33,199 nucleotides of DNA from assembly GCF_003003995.1 (NCBI RefSeq), contig NZ_PVWF01000056.1, positions 1 through 33,199 on the forward strand, in the 5' to 3' direction. Numbering within the stretch: the stretch's first letter is position 1; each line of letters begins with the position of its first letter. Shown in pieces: positions 8,584 through 15,656 of this stretch. Both the position numbers and the translations under genes were made by a program. The stretch comes from Pleurocapsa sp. CCALA 161 (GTDB taxonomy: Bacteria > Cyanobacteriota > Cyanobacteriia > Cyanobacteriales > Xenococcaceae). The notes beneath the pieces were generated by a model. The model was not told where the DNA came from and made no database searches. It worked only from the letters and a program-made list of their open reading frames with translations.

Positions 8584-9882
8584 ATGACTCATTTTGGCAT
8601 TGTTTGTCCTCCTGCTATTGGACACCTTAACCCAATGTGCGCTTTAGGAGGAGAATTACAAAGACGTAATCATAAGGTTACTATTTTCGGTATCTCAGAC
8701 ATTGAAACTAAAGTCAAAAATTCAGGATTAAACTTTTGGTTAATTGGAGAACAAGAATTTCCTCGCGGATCGCTAGAGCAACAATATGAAAAACTAGGAA
8801 AAATGAGCGGGAAAGAAGGTCTCCAATTTACTATCGAGTTGATTTTAAATGAAACTAAAATGATTTTTAATAATCTGCCAGAAGCAATCAAATCTGCTGG
8901 AGTAGAGGTTTTGATTGTTGACCAGGTTCTTAGAGCTGGCGGCACAGTTGCAGACTGGCTTAAATTACCGTATATAACTGTATGTAATGCTTTATTGATT
9001 AATTGCGAAGCTGGTGTTCCACCTTATTTCACCAATTGGGATTATAACACAGCATGGTGGGCGCAACTTCGGAATCAAGTAGGTAACTTTTTCCTTAATC
9101 GCATATCAGTTTCTATTTGGCAAGAAATTCAAAAACAGCGGCACCAATGGAAATTACCTTTGTATCAAAATCGGCAGGATGCTTACTCGAAACTGGCTCA
9201 AATTTGTCAGTTACCGAGGGAATTTGATTTCCCCAGAGTCAATTTGCCCGCTCATTTTCATTACACTGGTCCATTACAAAATCCGTCTAGTATAGAATCC
9301 GTTTCTTCTCCCGATCTTACTTTTCCTTGGGAGCGATTAACAGATCGACCTCTTATTTATGCTTCTCTTGGAACATTACAAAATAAAGTACCACAAATAT
9401 TTCAGTCTATTGCAGAGGCTGTGGCTAAACTAGATGCACAGTTAGTCATTTCTTTAGGCAATCCCCTTAACAAACCCGAGGATTATAATTTGCCAGATAG
9501 TGTTATTGTAGTTTCTTTTGCACCTCACCAAAAACTAATAAATCGAGCCATTTTAGTTATTACTCATGCAGGGATGAATACAACTTTGGGCGCATTGAGT
9601 AGTGGAGTACCTATTGTTGCCATTCCGATTACGAATGAACAGCCTGGAATAGCTGCTCGTATAGTCAGAACAGGCACAGGGGAAGTTGTTCCACTTAAAC
9701 AAGTAAGTGTAGAGAAGTTACAAAAGGCGATTAAACAAGTCTTGACAGTTGATGCTTATAAACAAAATGCTTTAAAGCTGCAAGCAGCAAATAAGCAAGG
9801 GGGAGGAGTAAGTAAAGCTGCCGACATCATCGAACAGGTTATTGCTACAGGAAAACCAGTTTTGGCTCGCACTACCAATTAA
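8584..9882 (+). CDS. MGT/UGT-family glycosyltransferase (GT1 fold)
   Basis: A 432-residue glycosyltransferase. The N-terminal acceptor domain opens with the typical strand and GHLNP motif (His14 is the likely catalytic base). The C-terminal domain has the nucleotide-sugar signature HAGMNTTLGALSSGVP starting near His328, followed by the acidic/Gln pair region NEQPGIAARI. This is the pattern of macrolide/zeaxanthin-type UGTs that transfer a sugar from a UDP-sugar to a small lipophilic acceptor. No membrane segment or signal is evident. It has a good ribosome binding site (aagagg) and follows the GlmS-like membrane gene by 49 bases, so the pair may act on one glycolipid or glycoside. The acceptor cannot be read from sequence. 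Confidence 0.88.
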   Translation: MTHFGIVCPPAIGHLNPMCALGGELQRRNHKVTIFGISDIETKVKNSGLNFWLIGEQEFPRGSLEQQYEKLGKMSGKEGLQFTIELILNETKMIFNNLPEAIKSAGVEVLIVDQVLRAGGTVADWLKLPYITVCNALLINCEAGVPPYFTNWDYNTAWWAQLRNQVGNFFLNRISVSIWQEIQKQRHQWKLPLYQNRQDAYSKLAQICQLPREFDFPRVNLPAHFHYTGPLQNPSSIESVSSPDLTFPWERLTDRPLIYASLGTLQNKVPQIFQSIAEAVAKLDAQLVISLGNPLNKPEDYNLPDSVIVVSFAPHQKLINRAILVITHAGMNTTLGALSSGVPIVAIPITNEQPGIAARIVRTGTGEVVPLKQVSVEKLQKAIKQVLTVDAYKQNALKLQAANKQGGGVSKAADIIEQVIATGKPVLARTTN

Positions 9883-9896
9883 CTTTTTTATCAAAA

Positions 9897-10127
9897 AGCT
9901 TTTAGCTTCAGAGCTAATCAAGATCACGCGAGTGTAAACGGCTAACAGCTGCGGACGCGGTAGCGTCCCAGTCGTCTTACGACGATCTGCGCTACGCGCT
10001 GCGCTATTGGGTAAAAGAGCCCCCGCTAAAAATCTTTGATTTTTAGCGGTACATCATTCAGTGGTGGGTCACAATCCCCCACTGAATGCCAATTAACACC
10101 TGTTACAGTTAACTTAAGCTAAAAGCT
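9897..10127. mobile_element. MITE-like palindromic element (non-coding)
   Basis: A 231-base non-coding block bounded by a 12-bp inverted repeat (agcttttagctt-type at 9897-9908, complement at 10116-10127). Inside are several hairpins: ggacgc-ggta-gcgtcc (9953-9968), a GC-rich cluster to about 10005, a perfect 12-bp stem at 10023-10049 with a 3-base loop, and a 10-bp stem at 10055-10088. The GC-rich core contrasts with its AT-rich surroundings. It carries no transposase, so it resembles a miniature element or a clustered palindromic interspersed repeat. A near copy of its left flank, ttttttatcaaaaa-agct-type, recurs at 11518-11542. Confidence 0.45.
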
Positions 10128-10158
10128 AAGAGCTATTGAATCTAATCAAGGGATCATT

Positions 10159-10983
10159 ATGTCAACTATGCTTTTTGAAGCAGAACTACCCAATGGCACT
10201 CAAATATTTTGTCTACAACCAGAAGAAGTGCCAGTGCTTTACGAGCAGATTCAAGACTATATCAAATATGGAATCAAGCTATGTGAAGGGGATACTATCT
10301 TTGATGTAGGAGCTAATATTGGTTTATTTTCGCTCTGGGCTGATCAAAAGTGTCGTCAAAATGTCAATATTTTTGCTTTTGAACCTATTCCTGCTATTTA
10401 CAAAGTTTTACAGGCTAATGCTAATCGCTTTAATCCAGAGAAAATCAAAGTTTCTCCCTGTGGACTTGCCCAGGAATCCAAAAGTATCCAGTTCGCTTAT
10501 CATCCCAATGCCACAATGTTATCCACCGCCTACCAGGATGATCTACCAGAACTAAAAAATCAACTTCAACAGACTATTGTGCGCAATCTTAAAAATGCAC
10601 CTAAATCTATGCGCTGGCTTCAATGGTTGCCTTCATTTTGGCGATCGCGATTAATTCAATCTAAATTAGATACTGCTTTTAAAACCCAGCAAGTTACTTG
10701 CCAACTAAGGACTCTCTCCGAAATTATCCGCGAACATCAAATTGATCAGATTAACCTACTGAAAATAGATGTCGAGAAAGGCTAGTTAGATGTACTTTTA
10801 GGTATAGAAGATCCCGATTGGCAAAAGATCGAGCAAGTTGTCGTTGAGGTTCACGATCTAGAGCATCGACTGCAAATAATTACAGATTTACTAAAAAAGC
10901 ACGGTTTAGCAGAAATTAAAGTTACTCAAGAAAATATGTTCAAAGGTTCTAATCTTTTTAACCTATATGCTTGGCGCAAATAA
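10159..10983 (+). pseudogene. FkbM-family methyltransferase, interrupted by an amber codon
   Basis: The frame opens at ATG 10159 and encodes an FkbM-type SAM-dependent O-methyltransferase. It has the SAM loop FDVGANIGLFS (about residues 48-58), the acidic strand FAFEPIP, and the late motif LLKIDVEKG. There a TAG at 10783-10785 stops it. The same frame continues at once with LDVLLGIEDPDW and QVVVEVHDLEHRL, completing the usual FkbM C-terminus up to TAA at 10981-10983. In the family the motif reads KIDVE-x-x-E-LDVL, so the stop most likely arose from GAG to TAG. TAG is a normal stop elsewhere in this window (for example at 4816-4818), so recoding is unlikely. The gene looks recently inactivated, or there is a sequencing error. 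FkbM enzymes often act on glycans or natural products, and a glycosyltransferase lies upstream. Confidence 0.85.
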
Positions 10984-11040
10984 AATCTCAACTTTCCCAG
11001 TATTTATTATATTGTTCATCATTATTAGTAGTAAAAAATC

Positions 11041-11505
11041 ATGATTCATCATATCTCTCTTCCTGCTCAAAATCCCCTTCATGTTGCGGAGGTGATAGCA
11101 GAACTTTTCCAAGGCTATTGCGCCCCTTTTCCCTCTCATCCAGGTAGTTTTGTCGCCTTTGCTGGCGATGAGTACGGAACTTTAGTTGAGGTTTACCCCC
11201 TGGGGACAGAAATGATTCCAGGAGAAGACGCAAAACCCATACAGTATCAACAAAATACTTTCAGCCAATTTATTGCGACTCATGCTGCTATTTCTATACC
11301 CCTTGACCAGTCTCAAATTGAATCGATTGCCCAGAGGGAACAGTGGCGATGTGTACGCTGTAGCCGTGGTTACTTTGATGTGCTTGAGTTTTGGTTGGAA
11401 AATACCGTGTTATTGGAATTAGCCACGCCAGAATTGGCACAGCAATACACTGCTGTTTTATCAGCCGAAAATTTAGCCAAGCATTTTGCCCAAGAAAATT
11501 CCTAA
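11041..11505 (+). CDS. Small uncharacterised protein, possibly VOC/glyoxalase-like
   Basis: A 154-residue soluble protein with no signal or membrane segment. The opening MIHHISLPAQNPLHVAEVIAEL resembles the first beta-alpha unit of the vicinal-oxygen-chelate fold. A second half with similar rhythm (IATHAAISIPLDQSQIESIA) supports a two-module structure, but I cannot point to a complete metal-binding set. The codon use looks normal for the window. It lies between a broken FkbM gene and a truncated dnaJ. The function is unknown and the fold assignment is an inference from the N-terminus. Confidence 0.7.
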   Translation: MIHHISLPAQNPLHVAEVIAELFQGYCAPFPSHPGSFVAFAGDEYGTLVEVYPLGTEMIPGEDAKPIQYQQNTFSQFIATHAAISIPLDQSQIESIAQREQWRCVRCSRGYFDVLEFWLENTVLLELATPELAQQYTAVLSAENLAKHFAQENS

Positions 11506-11669
11506 TCAGTTAGCAAATTTTTTATCAAAAAAGCTTTTAGCTAGTTGGGTTTAGGTTTTTGCTCGATTACTATATATTAAACACTGTGAGCTAAACAACT
11601 AGAAGAGCTACAGCAAACTTTGATTCTTGTTCTCTCTCCTGTCCATAATTACGGAGGTGAAAGCAAATA

Positions 11670-11795
11670 ATGGCAGCAACCGATTTTAAAGATTACTATC
11701 AAATTTTAGGGGTGAGCAAAGCAGCAACCCCTGAAGAAATCAAAAAAGCTTACCGCAAACTAGCCAGAAAATATAGTAGCGGTCACGAGTGTTAA
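11670..11795 (+). pseudogene. dnaJ-like J-domain gene, truncated
   Basis: A strong Shine-Dalgarno (ggaggtga) precedes ATG 11670. The first 35 residues are a textbook J-domain start ([18 protein letters not shown], then AYRKLARKY). The next residues should be HPD, the motif that stimulates DnaK, but the sequence switches to SSGHEC and a TAA at 11793-11795. The switch coincides with the left end of an IS630-type remnant. No continuation of the J-domain, the G/F region or the C-terminal substrate domains is found downstream. The 41-residue product would be non-functional as a co-chaperone. Confidence 0.85.
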
Positions 11796-11917
11796 GACAA
11801 AAGGTAAGATAAAAGAAACTAAATAGAGCGATAAAAATGGCAAAGGCTTATAGCTATGATTTACGACAAAAAGTAATTCAAGCGATCGCGGGTAGTAGTT
11901 TTTCTACTTTAATCTAA
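11776..11917 (+). mobile_element. IS630-family remnant with transposase start only
   Basis: Right after the J-domain break, at a TA-rich junction, a short leader leads to ATG 11837 and the peptide MAKAYSYDLRQKVIQAI, which is the usual start of IS630-type transposases. The similarity ends after about 18 residues, and a stop follows at 11915-11917. The rest of the element (HTH, DDE catalytic domain, right end) is missing. The stop of the HopA1-family gene on the opposite strand lies at 11914. The remnant therefore marks one boundary of the RiPP locus. Exact element ends cannot be fixed without a full-length copy for comparison. Confidence 0.65.
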
Positions 11918-13020
11918 AATCTAACAATACCGTGGTCATATATATCTGGCGAATCAGGATTAAGATATGGTTGCGCTAGCTTAATTCCTGCATCGGTAAA
12001 GCGATCGCGGATCTGCTGAAGTTTCATGGCTGGAGTTGGTTGATTAGCTTTCCAAGCGTCGAGCAAACCCTGTGCCACTAATTGAAGACAGTATTGACTA
12101 CGAGTTTTAACAGCATCATCATGAGAAAATGGTCTTTCGGCTAAACCCACTCCATCAGCGAGATACTTGGTAAATAAAGGAATTGTGGATTGAAAATAGG
12201 ATTGGGTCTGACTATAAATATTCGCGAGAATTGGCTTGACTTGAGGATAATCATCTTTACTAAAACTCAATACCGCAGCATCACACCATTGATAATTATC
12301 GGGATAATAAATCACTTTGAAATGAAAGGGAATGGTAATTTGATTGAGTTCAATGGTCAAGCGATCCATTAATGCCAATGCACCCTCAGAATTGAGATGA
12401 CAATAAACATCGACAATAGTGCAATTGCTTGGAAGATCATTAATTGAACCCTTGCTACCAACGGCAGTATAAAAACCTGGTTCGACCAATTGAGGGGGCA
12501 TTTTAACGGCAATAGTATCTCCTATCTGGGCATTTTGCTCTTGAGGAAGCACATGGCGATCGCTGCGAATATGCAGAGTTAGATCATTTTTGCGGACTTG
12601 TAAAAAGCCTTCAGCTGTTGTGCCAGTGATTAACCAGCCAGATTCAAAGTGACCATCGCAATGATTGTTAATCCGCAGTTGCTGATAAAATTCGCTCTTT
12701 GACCATTTAATCGCTTGATTTTCTATGCTAGCTGGTAGTTGAGGGATTGCCTTCAAGGACTCGCTTTGCGCACTGGCTTCGTCAATTGCAGCAGAGTGAT
12801 AATAAAGCTCGTGAATTAAAGTTTGTATCTTAACCTGTAAATATTGATCTTGAACTGATTCAGGCATTTGTCGGAAACGTTCTTGAATTTCTCTGGGTAA
12901 TTCAATCGGTTTGTGTTGAGGATGGGTAATGGTAAAATCAGCTTGAATTTCAATTGTGCTGGCAATATCGGCTAATGTATCTTCCAGTCTAGGATTTTTG
13001 CGGTCTAGTGATACAGTCAT
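11914..13020 (-). CDS. HopA1-family protein, probable class V lanthipeptide lyase (LxmY-like)
   Basis: A 368-residue soluble protein that I assign to the HopA1 effector family. Features are a helical N-terminal region, a middle beta-rich part (GWLITGTTAEGFLQV, then GDTIAVKMPP and EPGFYTAVGS), and a C-terminal part with FHFKVIYYPDNY, AVLSFSKDDY and a late helical block GVGLAERPF. In class V lanthipeptide pathways (lexapeptide, pristinin), a HopA1-type protein works with a phosphotransferase-like kinase and is thought to eliminate phosphate from phospho-Ser/Thr to give dehydroamino acids. Here it starts 20 bases after the stop of exactly such a kinase, and a Ser/Cys-rich precursor precedes both. 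No Shine-Dalgarno is visible. The family call rests on overall pattern and context, as I cannot align it here; catalytic residues are not assigned. Confidence 0.72.
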   Translation of the reverse strand: MTVSLDRKNPRLEDTLADIASTIEIQADFTITHPQHKPIELPREIQERFRQMPESVQDQYLQVKIQTLIHELYYHSAAIDEASAQSESLKAIPQLPASIENQAIKWSKSEFYQQLRINNHCDGHFESGWLITGTTAEGFLQVRKNDLTLHIRSDRHVLPQEQNAQIGDTIAVKMPPQLVEPGFYTAVGSKGSINDLPSNCTIVDVYCHLNSEGALALMDRLTIELNQITIPFHFKVIYYPDNYQWCDAAVLSFSKDDYPQVKPILANIYSQTQSYFQSTIPLFTKYLADGVGLAERPFSHDDAVKTRSQYCLQLVAQGLLDAWKANQPTPAMKLQQIRDRFTDAGIKLAQPYLNPDSPDIYDHGIVRF

Positions 13021-13040
13021 AATATTTTTCTGATTAAAGA

Positions 13041-14192
13041 TTAAACAGCTACGGCGTTATCAGGGGTCAATTCTGTCAGTTCTGAACCAAATACGCTAAC
13101 AATAGACTGTTCGGGATAGCACAGCAGACTTTTTGCTACTTGCATAGTACAGATCGCTCGATTATCGAAGGGTTGATGATACTCAGCATTTTGCTGTAGA
13201 TGTTTAATTAAACTAAGTCCTGCAAATTGTGTTGCTTGCTGAAGGTAGTTTGGTTTAATGATCAAAATTTGCGCAAACTGGCTTAGATAACTTTGAATAA
13301 ATGCTTTGAGGCTGGGTTGAATTTTTTCTAGAGGACAAGTAGCTAAACTTAACGCCACACTAAAATCTGTATCAGAATCTATATACAAACTATCTAACCA
13401 CAGTTCTAAATATTTGGCGATCGCCGTACCTAAATCTAAGGCAGGATCTCCCCATTCAAAAAACTCCCAGTCAATTAATTTTAATGATTTGCTGTTGCCT
13501 GATTGATTAATTAAATAGTTGCTAAATCTTAGATCATTGTGAGTTATGCAGATAGCCTGATAGTCTTGATGTAGATTGACTACTGCTTGATGCAGACTGG
13601 GAAACTTTTGGTAGAGTTTAAAAAATTCGATGCTATCGGAACAAATATTGCCAAAAATTCCTGGTCCAACTCTTGCTAACCCCCGCAAGAAGTTTGGGGT
13701 TTCTCCAGCACTACGTTTACTAGTATATTGAGCGAGAAATTTTTGATATTCAGATTTAGCGAAAGTGAGGCGATGTATTTGCCCTAGATTTGTCCCCAAG
13801 GCTTCAGCAATGGCTAAAGGATAATCATGATTATCTTGATAGAAATCAGACAAGGGAAGATATTCGGGAAAATAATTCAATACTAGAATTTTATTTTCGT
13901 CATCAAAATGTACAGGTTGGGAAACTGATTTTTGAATTGGATTTAGTTGGGCAAAATTAGCCCACAACAAATTAATCAGCCATTCATACTTTAAGCAACC
14001 AGTCGCTTCTCCTTTTCCATTAAAGCGCTCCTGCTTAACAATATAATTAGTCCCATCGGTCAATCTGACAATTAAATTAAAGTTTTTATATTCTTCAGGG
14101 ACAACTGGTTGTGCTAGTTGACTATCTAAAGGACAAACTTGCTGTTGTTTCAAGTAGGGAATTACGTTCTCGGAACTCAGAATTAATGACAC
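13041..14192 (-). CDS. Phosphotransferase-fold kinase, probable class V lanthipeptide kinase (LxmK-like)
   Basis: A 383-residue protein of the aminoglycoside/choline phosphotransferase superfamily. An N-lobe lysine is in NYIVKQE (Lys53). The catalytic Brenner loop reads THNDLRFSN (Asp220, Asn225), and the metal-binding motif is LIDWEFFEWGDPALDLG (Asp241). All key residues are intact, so it should be active. Choline, aminoglycoside or homoserine kinases are the generic alternatives. Its place between a Gly-Gly precursor and a HopA1 gene argues for a peptide Ser/Thr kinase, as in class V lanthipeptide synthetases. The start is GTG at 14190-14192 with no clear ribosome binding site. The gap of 154 bases from the precursor holds only a weak hairpin, so readthrough into a precursor-kinase-HopA1 operon is plausible. 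Confidence 0.8.
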   Translation of the reverse strand: MSLILSSENVIPYLKQQQVCPLDSQLAQPVVPEEYKNFNLIVRLTDGTNYIVKQERFNGKGEATGCLKYEWLINLLWANFAQLNPIQKSVSQPVHFDDENKILVLNYFPEYLPLSDFYQDNHDYPLAIAEALGTNLGQIHRLTFAKSEYQKFLAQYTSKRSAGETPNFLRGLARVGPGIFGNICSDSIEFFKLYQKFPSLHQAVVNLHQDYQAICITHNDLRFSNYLINQSGNSKSLKLIDWEFFEWGDPALDLGTAIAKYLELWLDSLYIDSDTDFSVALSLATCPLEKIQPSLKAFIQSYLSQFAQILIIKPNYLQQATQFAGLSLIKHLQQNAEYHQPFDNRAICTMQVAKSLLCYPEQSIVSVFGSELTELTPDNAVAV

Positions 14193-14276
14193 AAGCTTAA
14201 AAATTTTTACTTAAAGTTTTAAATTTATATTTATTTAGGTTCAATTACCCGCAACTTAAACTTAGATGTAACTACA

Positions 14277-14309
14277 AGAAGAGCTAATGCTCATCACAAT
14301 AACTCTTCT
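14277..14309 (-). terminator. Hairpin between precursor and kinase genes (possible partial terminator or processing site)
   Basis: A 7-bp stem, agaagag (14277-14283) with ctcttct (14303-14309), surrounds a smaller gagc-taat-gctc hairpin (14281-14292) that competes with it. No T-run follows on the minus strand, so full termination is unlikely. Such a structure could stabilise the precursor message relative to the enzyme genes. Confidence 0.25.
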
Positions 14310-14346
14310 GTAACCGTGAAAATCTTAAGCTAGAGCAAAATTCGCT

Positions 14347-14583
14347 TTAGCAGCCATAGCCACAGCCACAGCCGTAATGACCGCTACCGCTACCTTTACT
14401 TTTGCTTTTGCTTTTGCTTTTGCTTTTGCCACTGCCACTGCCACTATGACCGTGACCGTAGCCGCCACCACCAGAGACTTTTAGTTCATCTTCGGAAAGC
14501 GAGCGAATGTTACCCATGAAGCTTTCGGAGTCTGCAAATAAGTTAGCGCCTACAGGAGAAAGTTCGTTAATTTTGATTCCCAT
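14347..14583 (-). CDS. RiPP precursor peptide with Gly-Gly leader and Ser/Lys/Gly/Cys core
   Basis: A 78-residue precursor. Residues 1-39 form the leader: acidic and helical, containing SPVGANLFADSESF and ending in LSEDELKVSGG, the classic double-glycine motif for C39 peptidases. The core (from 40) has Gly-Tyr-Gly-His repeats, three Ser-Gly pairs, five alternating Lys-Ser units, two more Gly-Ser pairs, and ends HYGCGCGYGC. It holds ten Ser (47-67), six Lys, three His, no Thr, and three Cys (72, 74, 78) only at the C-terminus. That is a fitting substrate for Ser phosphorylation/elimination and Cys addition by the neighbouring kinase and HopA1 protein, and for export by the C39 transporter across the 0.5-kb divergent region. 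Metal binding through His/Cys is an alternative role. It is followed by the kinase gene on the same strand. Confidence 0.85.
   Translation of the reverse strand: MGIKINELSPVGANLFADSESFMGNIRSLSEDELKVSGGGGYGHGHSGSGSGKSKSKSKSKSKGSGSGHYGCGCGYGC
14395..14430 (-). repeat. Hexanucleotide repeat coding Lys-Ser units in the precursor core
   Basis: On the plus strand the unit tttgct appears four times perfectly (14401-14424), flanked by variants tttact and tttgcc. On the coding strand this reads as alternating AGC/AGT and AAA. Being a multiple of three, the repeat can expand or contract by slippage while keeping the frame, changing the number of modifiable Ser residues. Confidence 0.85.
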
Positions 14584-15083
14584 TTTGTTTACCTTTGATA
14601 ATTTTGCTGTGAGTTAATACCAAAGAGCATATACTACGTGCATCTCTTTAGATATTGAATGAATTAAGGGGAAATAAATCCTTGTGTATGTTTATAACGC
14701 AAAATTTCCGCCAAAATTCATCTAAATGGCAGAAAAAAAGACATAAGCTACAGTAGCTTAAAAATTATGTCTTAACTTATTATTTTGACTAGGTTAATTA
14801 GAATGTATTAAACTTAACTACAGCTTAACTATTCTTTAATAACCACAGTCAACGAAATTCAGGTATGATTCATTCAAGTGAAAATACCCAAAAAAGTACT
14901 TTATTTATTTAGACTCAATTGAGATAATCATGCAAATAAAGCAGTTAAATTAGTATATAACACTTATCTTTTTGACTTAATTGTCGTCTTTTTGTCTTTT
15001 TTCTAATTAATAAAACTTAGTAGTGTAGTTAATCGAATGCTATAAGTAAAACCAAGAATCTGAATCATTTTTAATGGAGAATA
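14584..15083. promoter_or_regulatory. Divergent regulatory region between precursor and exporter operon
   Basis: This 500-base AT-rich stretch separates the minus-strand precursor gene from the plus-strand HTH/exporter operon and must hold promoters for both. Its clearest element is the minus-strand terminator at 14733-14773. No frame with a ribosome binding site was found. The longest minus-strand start-to-stop frame (about 21 codons near 15060) overlaps the plus-strand leader and has no support. Short T-rich direct repeats (tttttgact/tttttgtct-like) occur at 14970-15002. A tggag Shine-Dalgarno precedes the HTH start. Confidence 0.45.
14733..14773 (-). terminator. Intrinsic terminator/attenuator upstream of the precursor gene
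   Basis: Read on the minus strand, aagacataa (complement of 14765-14773) pairs with ttatgtctt (14738-14746), and the inside can form taagcta-ctg-tagctta (14744-14760). A run of seven T follows at once, from the A-run 14733-14739. This is a strong rho-independent terminator by form, placed about 150 bases before the precursor ATG in the same direction, with no complete gene upstream for it to serve. It may be an attenuator in a long leader or the end of a small RNA. Confidence 0.6.
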
Positions 15084-15656
15084 ATGACTGTCAACTATCA
15101 AGCTCAAGACTTGAGCAGTATCTTGGCTGAGATACTGTCCGACAAGTCGGTCAAAAACTTAGATCCCAGACATCGTCGTCGCTTAGAAATAATTCTGCGG
15201 AGTCACTTAGGTCAATCCCAGGTGGAGATTTGTTCCGCTTTGGGCTGTTCTAAAGATATGGCTCGTTATTGGATGGCGATCGCCAAAAAACCAGCAAGTG
15301 ATTCTTGGCAAGATACCTGTGTCGGAAGACCCAAAAGGGTTAGCGATGAATATCTTCAGCGTCTGCAAGAATTAGTAACCAGTAGTCCTCAAGACCACGG
15401 GTATGCGTTTAAACGTTGGACAGCCAGATGTCTAAGCCAACATTTAAGCACCGAACTAGGTATAGAAATTAGCGATCGCCATGTGAATCGTTTGCTCAAG
15501 CAGATGGGTCTATCAACCAGAAATTCCCAGGATTCTGCTAACGCAATTCAATCTTCTAGTAACTCAAAATCAGGCAGAATTACCATTCAAGACCTTAACC
15601 CATCTGCTTCTTCTCAATTAAACGATTCACTATGGTGGTTTCAAAACCAGATTTAA
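15084..15656 (+). CDS. HTH protein derived from an IS630-type transposase DNA-binding region
   Basis: A 190-residue protein carrying two DNA-binding units and no catalytic domain. Residues about 29-70 form a homeodomain-like HTH (RRLEIILRSHLGQSQVEICS, then LGCSKDMARYWMAIA). Residues about 85-152 match the winged HTH of IS630 transposases (GYAFKRWTARCLSQHL, then ISDRHVNRLLKQMGLSTR). The DDE domain is absent, replaced by a Ser/Asn-rich tail. It starts at ATG 15084 after a tggag ribosome binding site, and its last 25 bases overlap the exporter gene, so translation is probably coupled. A role as regulator of the precursor/exporter region is likely from position but unproven. Confidence 0.8.
   Translation: MTVNYQAQDLSSILAEILSDKSVKNLDPRHRRRLEIILRSHLGQSQVEICSALGCSKDMARYWMAIAKKPASDSWQDTCVGRPKRVSDEYLQRLQELVTSSPQDHGYAFKRWTARCLSQHLSTELGIEISDRHVNRLLKQMGLSTRNSQDSANAIQSSSNSKSGRITIQDLNPSASSQLNDSLWWFQNQI

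Noticed and set aside
8670-8945. 91-codon minus-strand frame inside the glycosyltransferase gene
   Set aside because: It overlaps the conserved acceptor domain on the other strand and has no start signals.
10783-10785. Amber codon as stop-codon reassignment or pyrrolysine/selenocysteine-type recoding
   Set aside because: Intact genes in the window end in TAG, no recoding signal is visible, and FkbM needs no special residue there.
11039-11233. 64-codon minus-strand frame over the small VOC-like gene
   Set aside because: It is antisense to the better supported plus-strand gene, with a charged low-complexity sequence and no ribosome binding site.
14992-15083. 21-codon minus-strand peptide frame in the divergent region (starts near 15076)
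   Set aside because: No ribosome binding site, and it overlaps the plus-strand leader of the HTH gene; too short to support.
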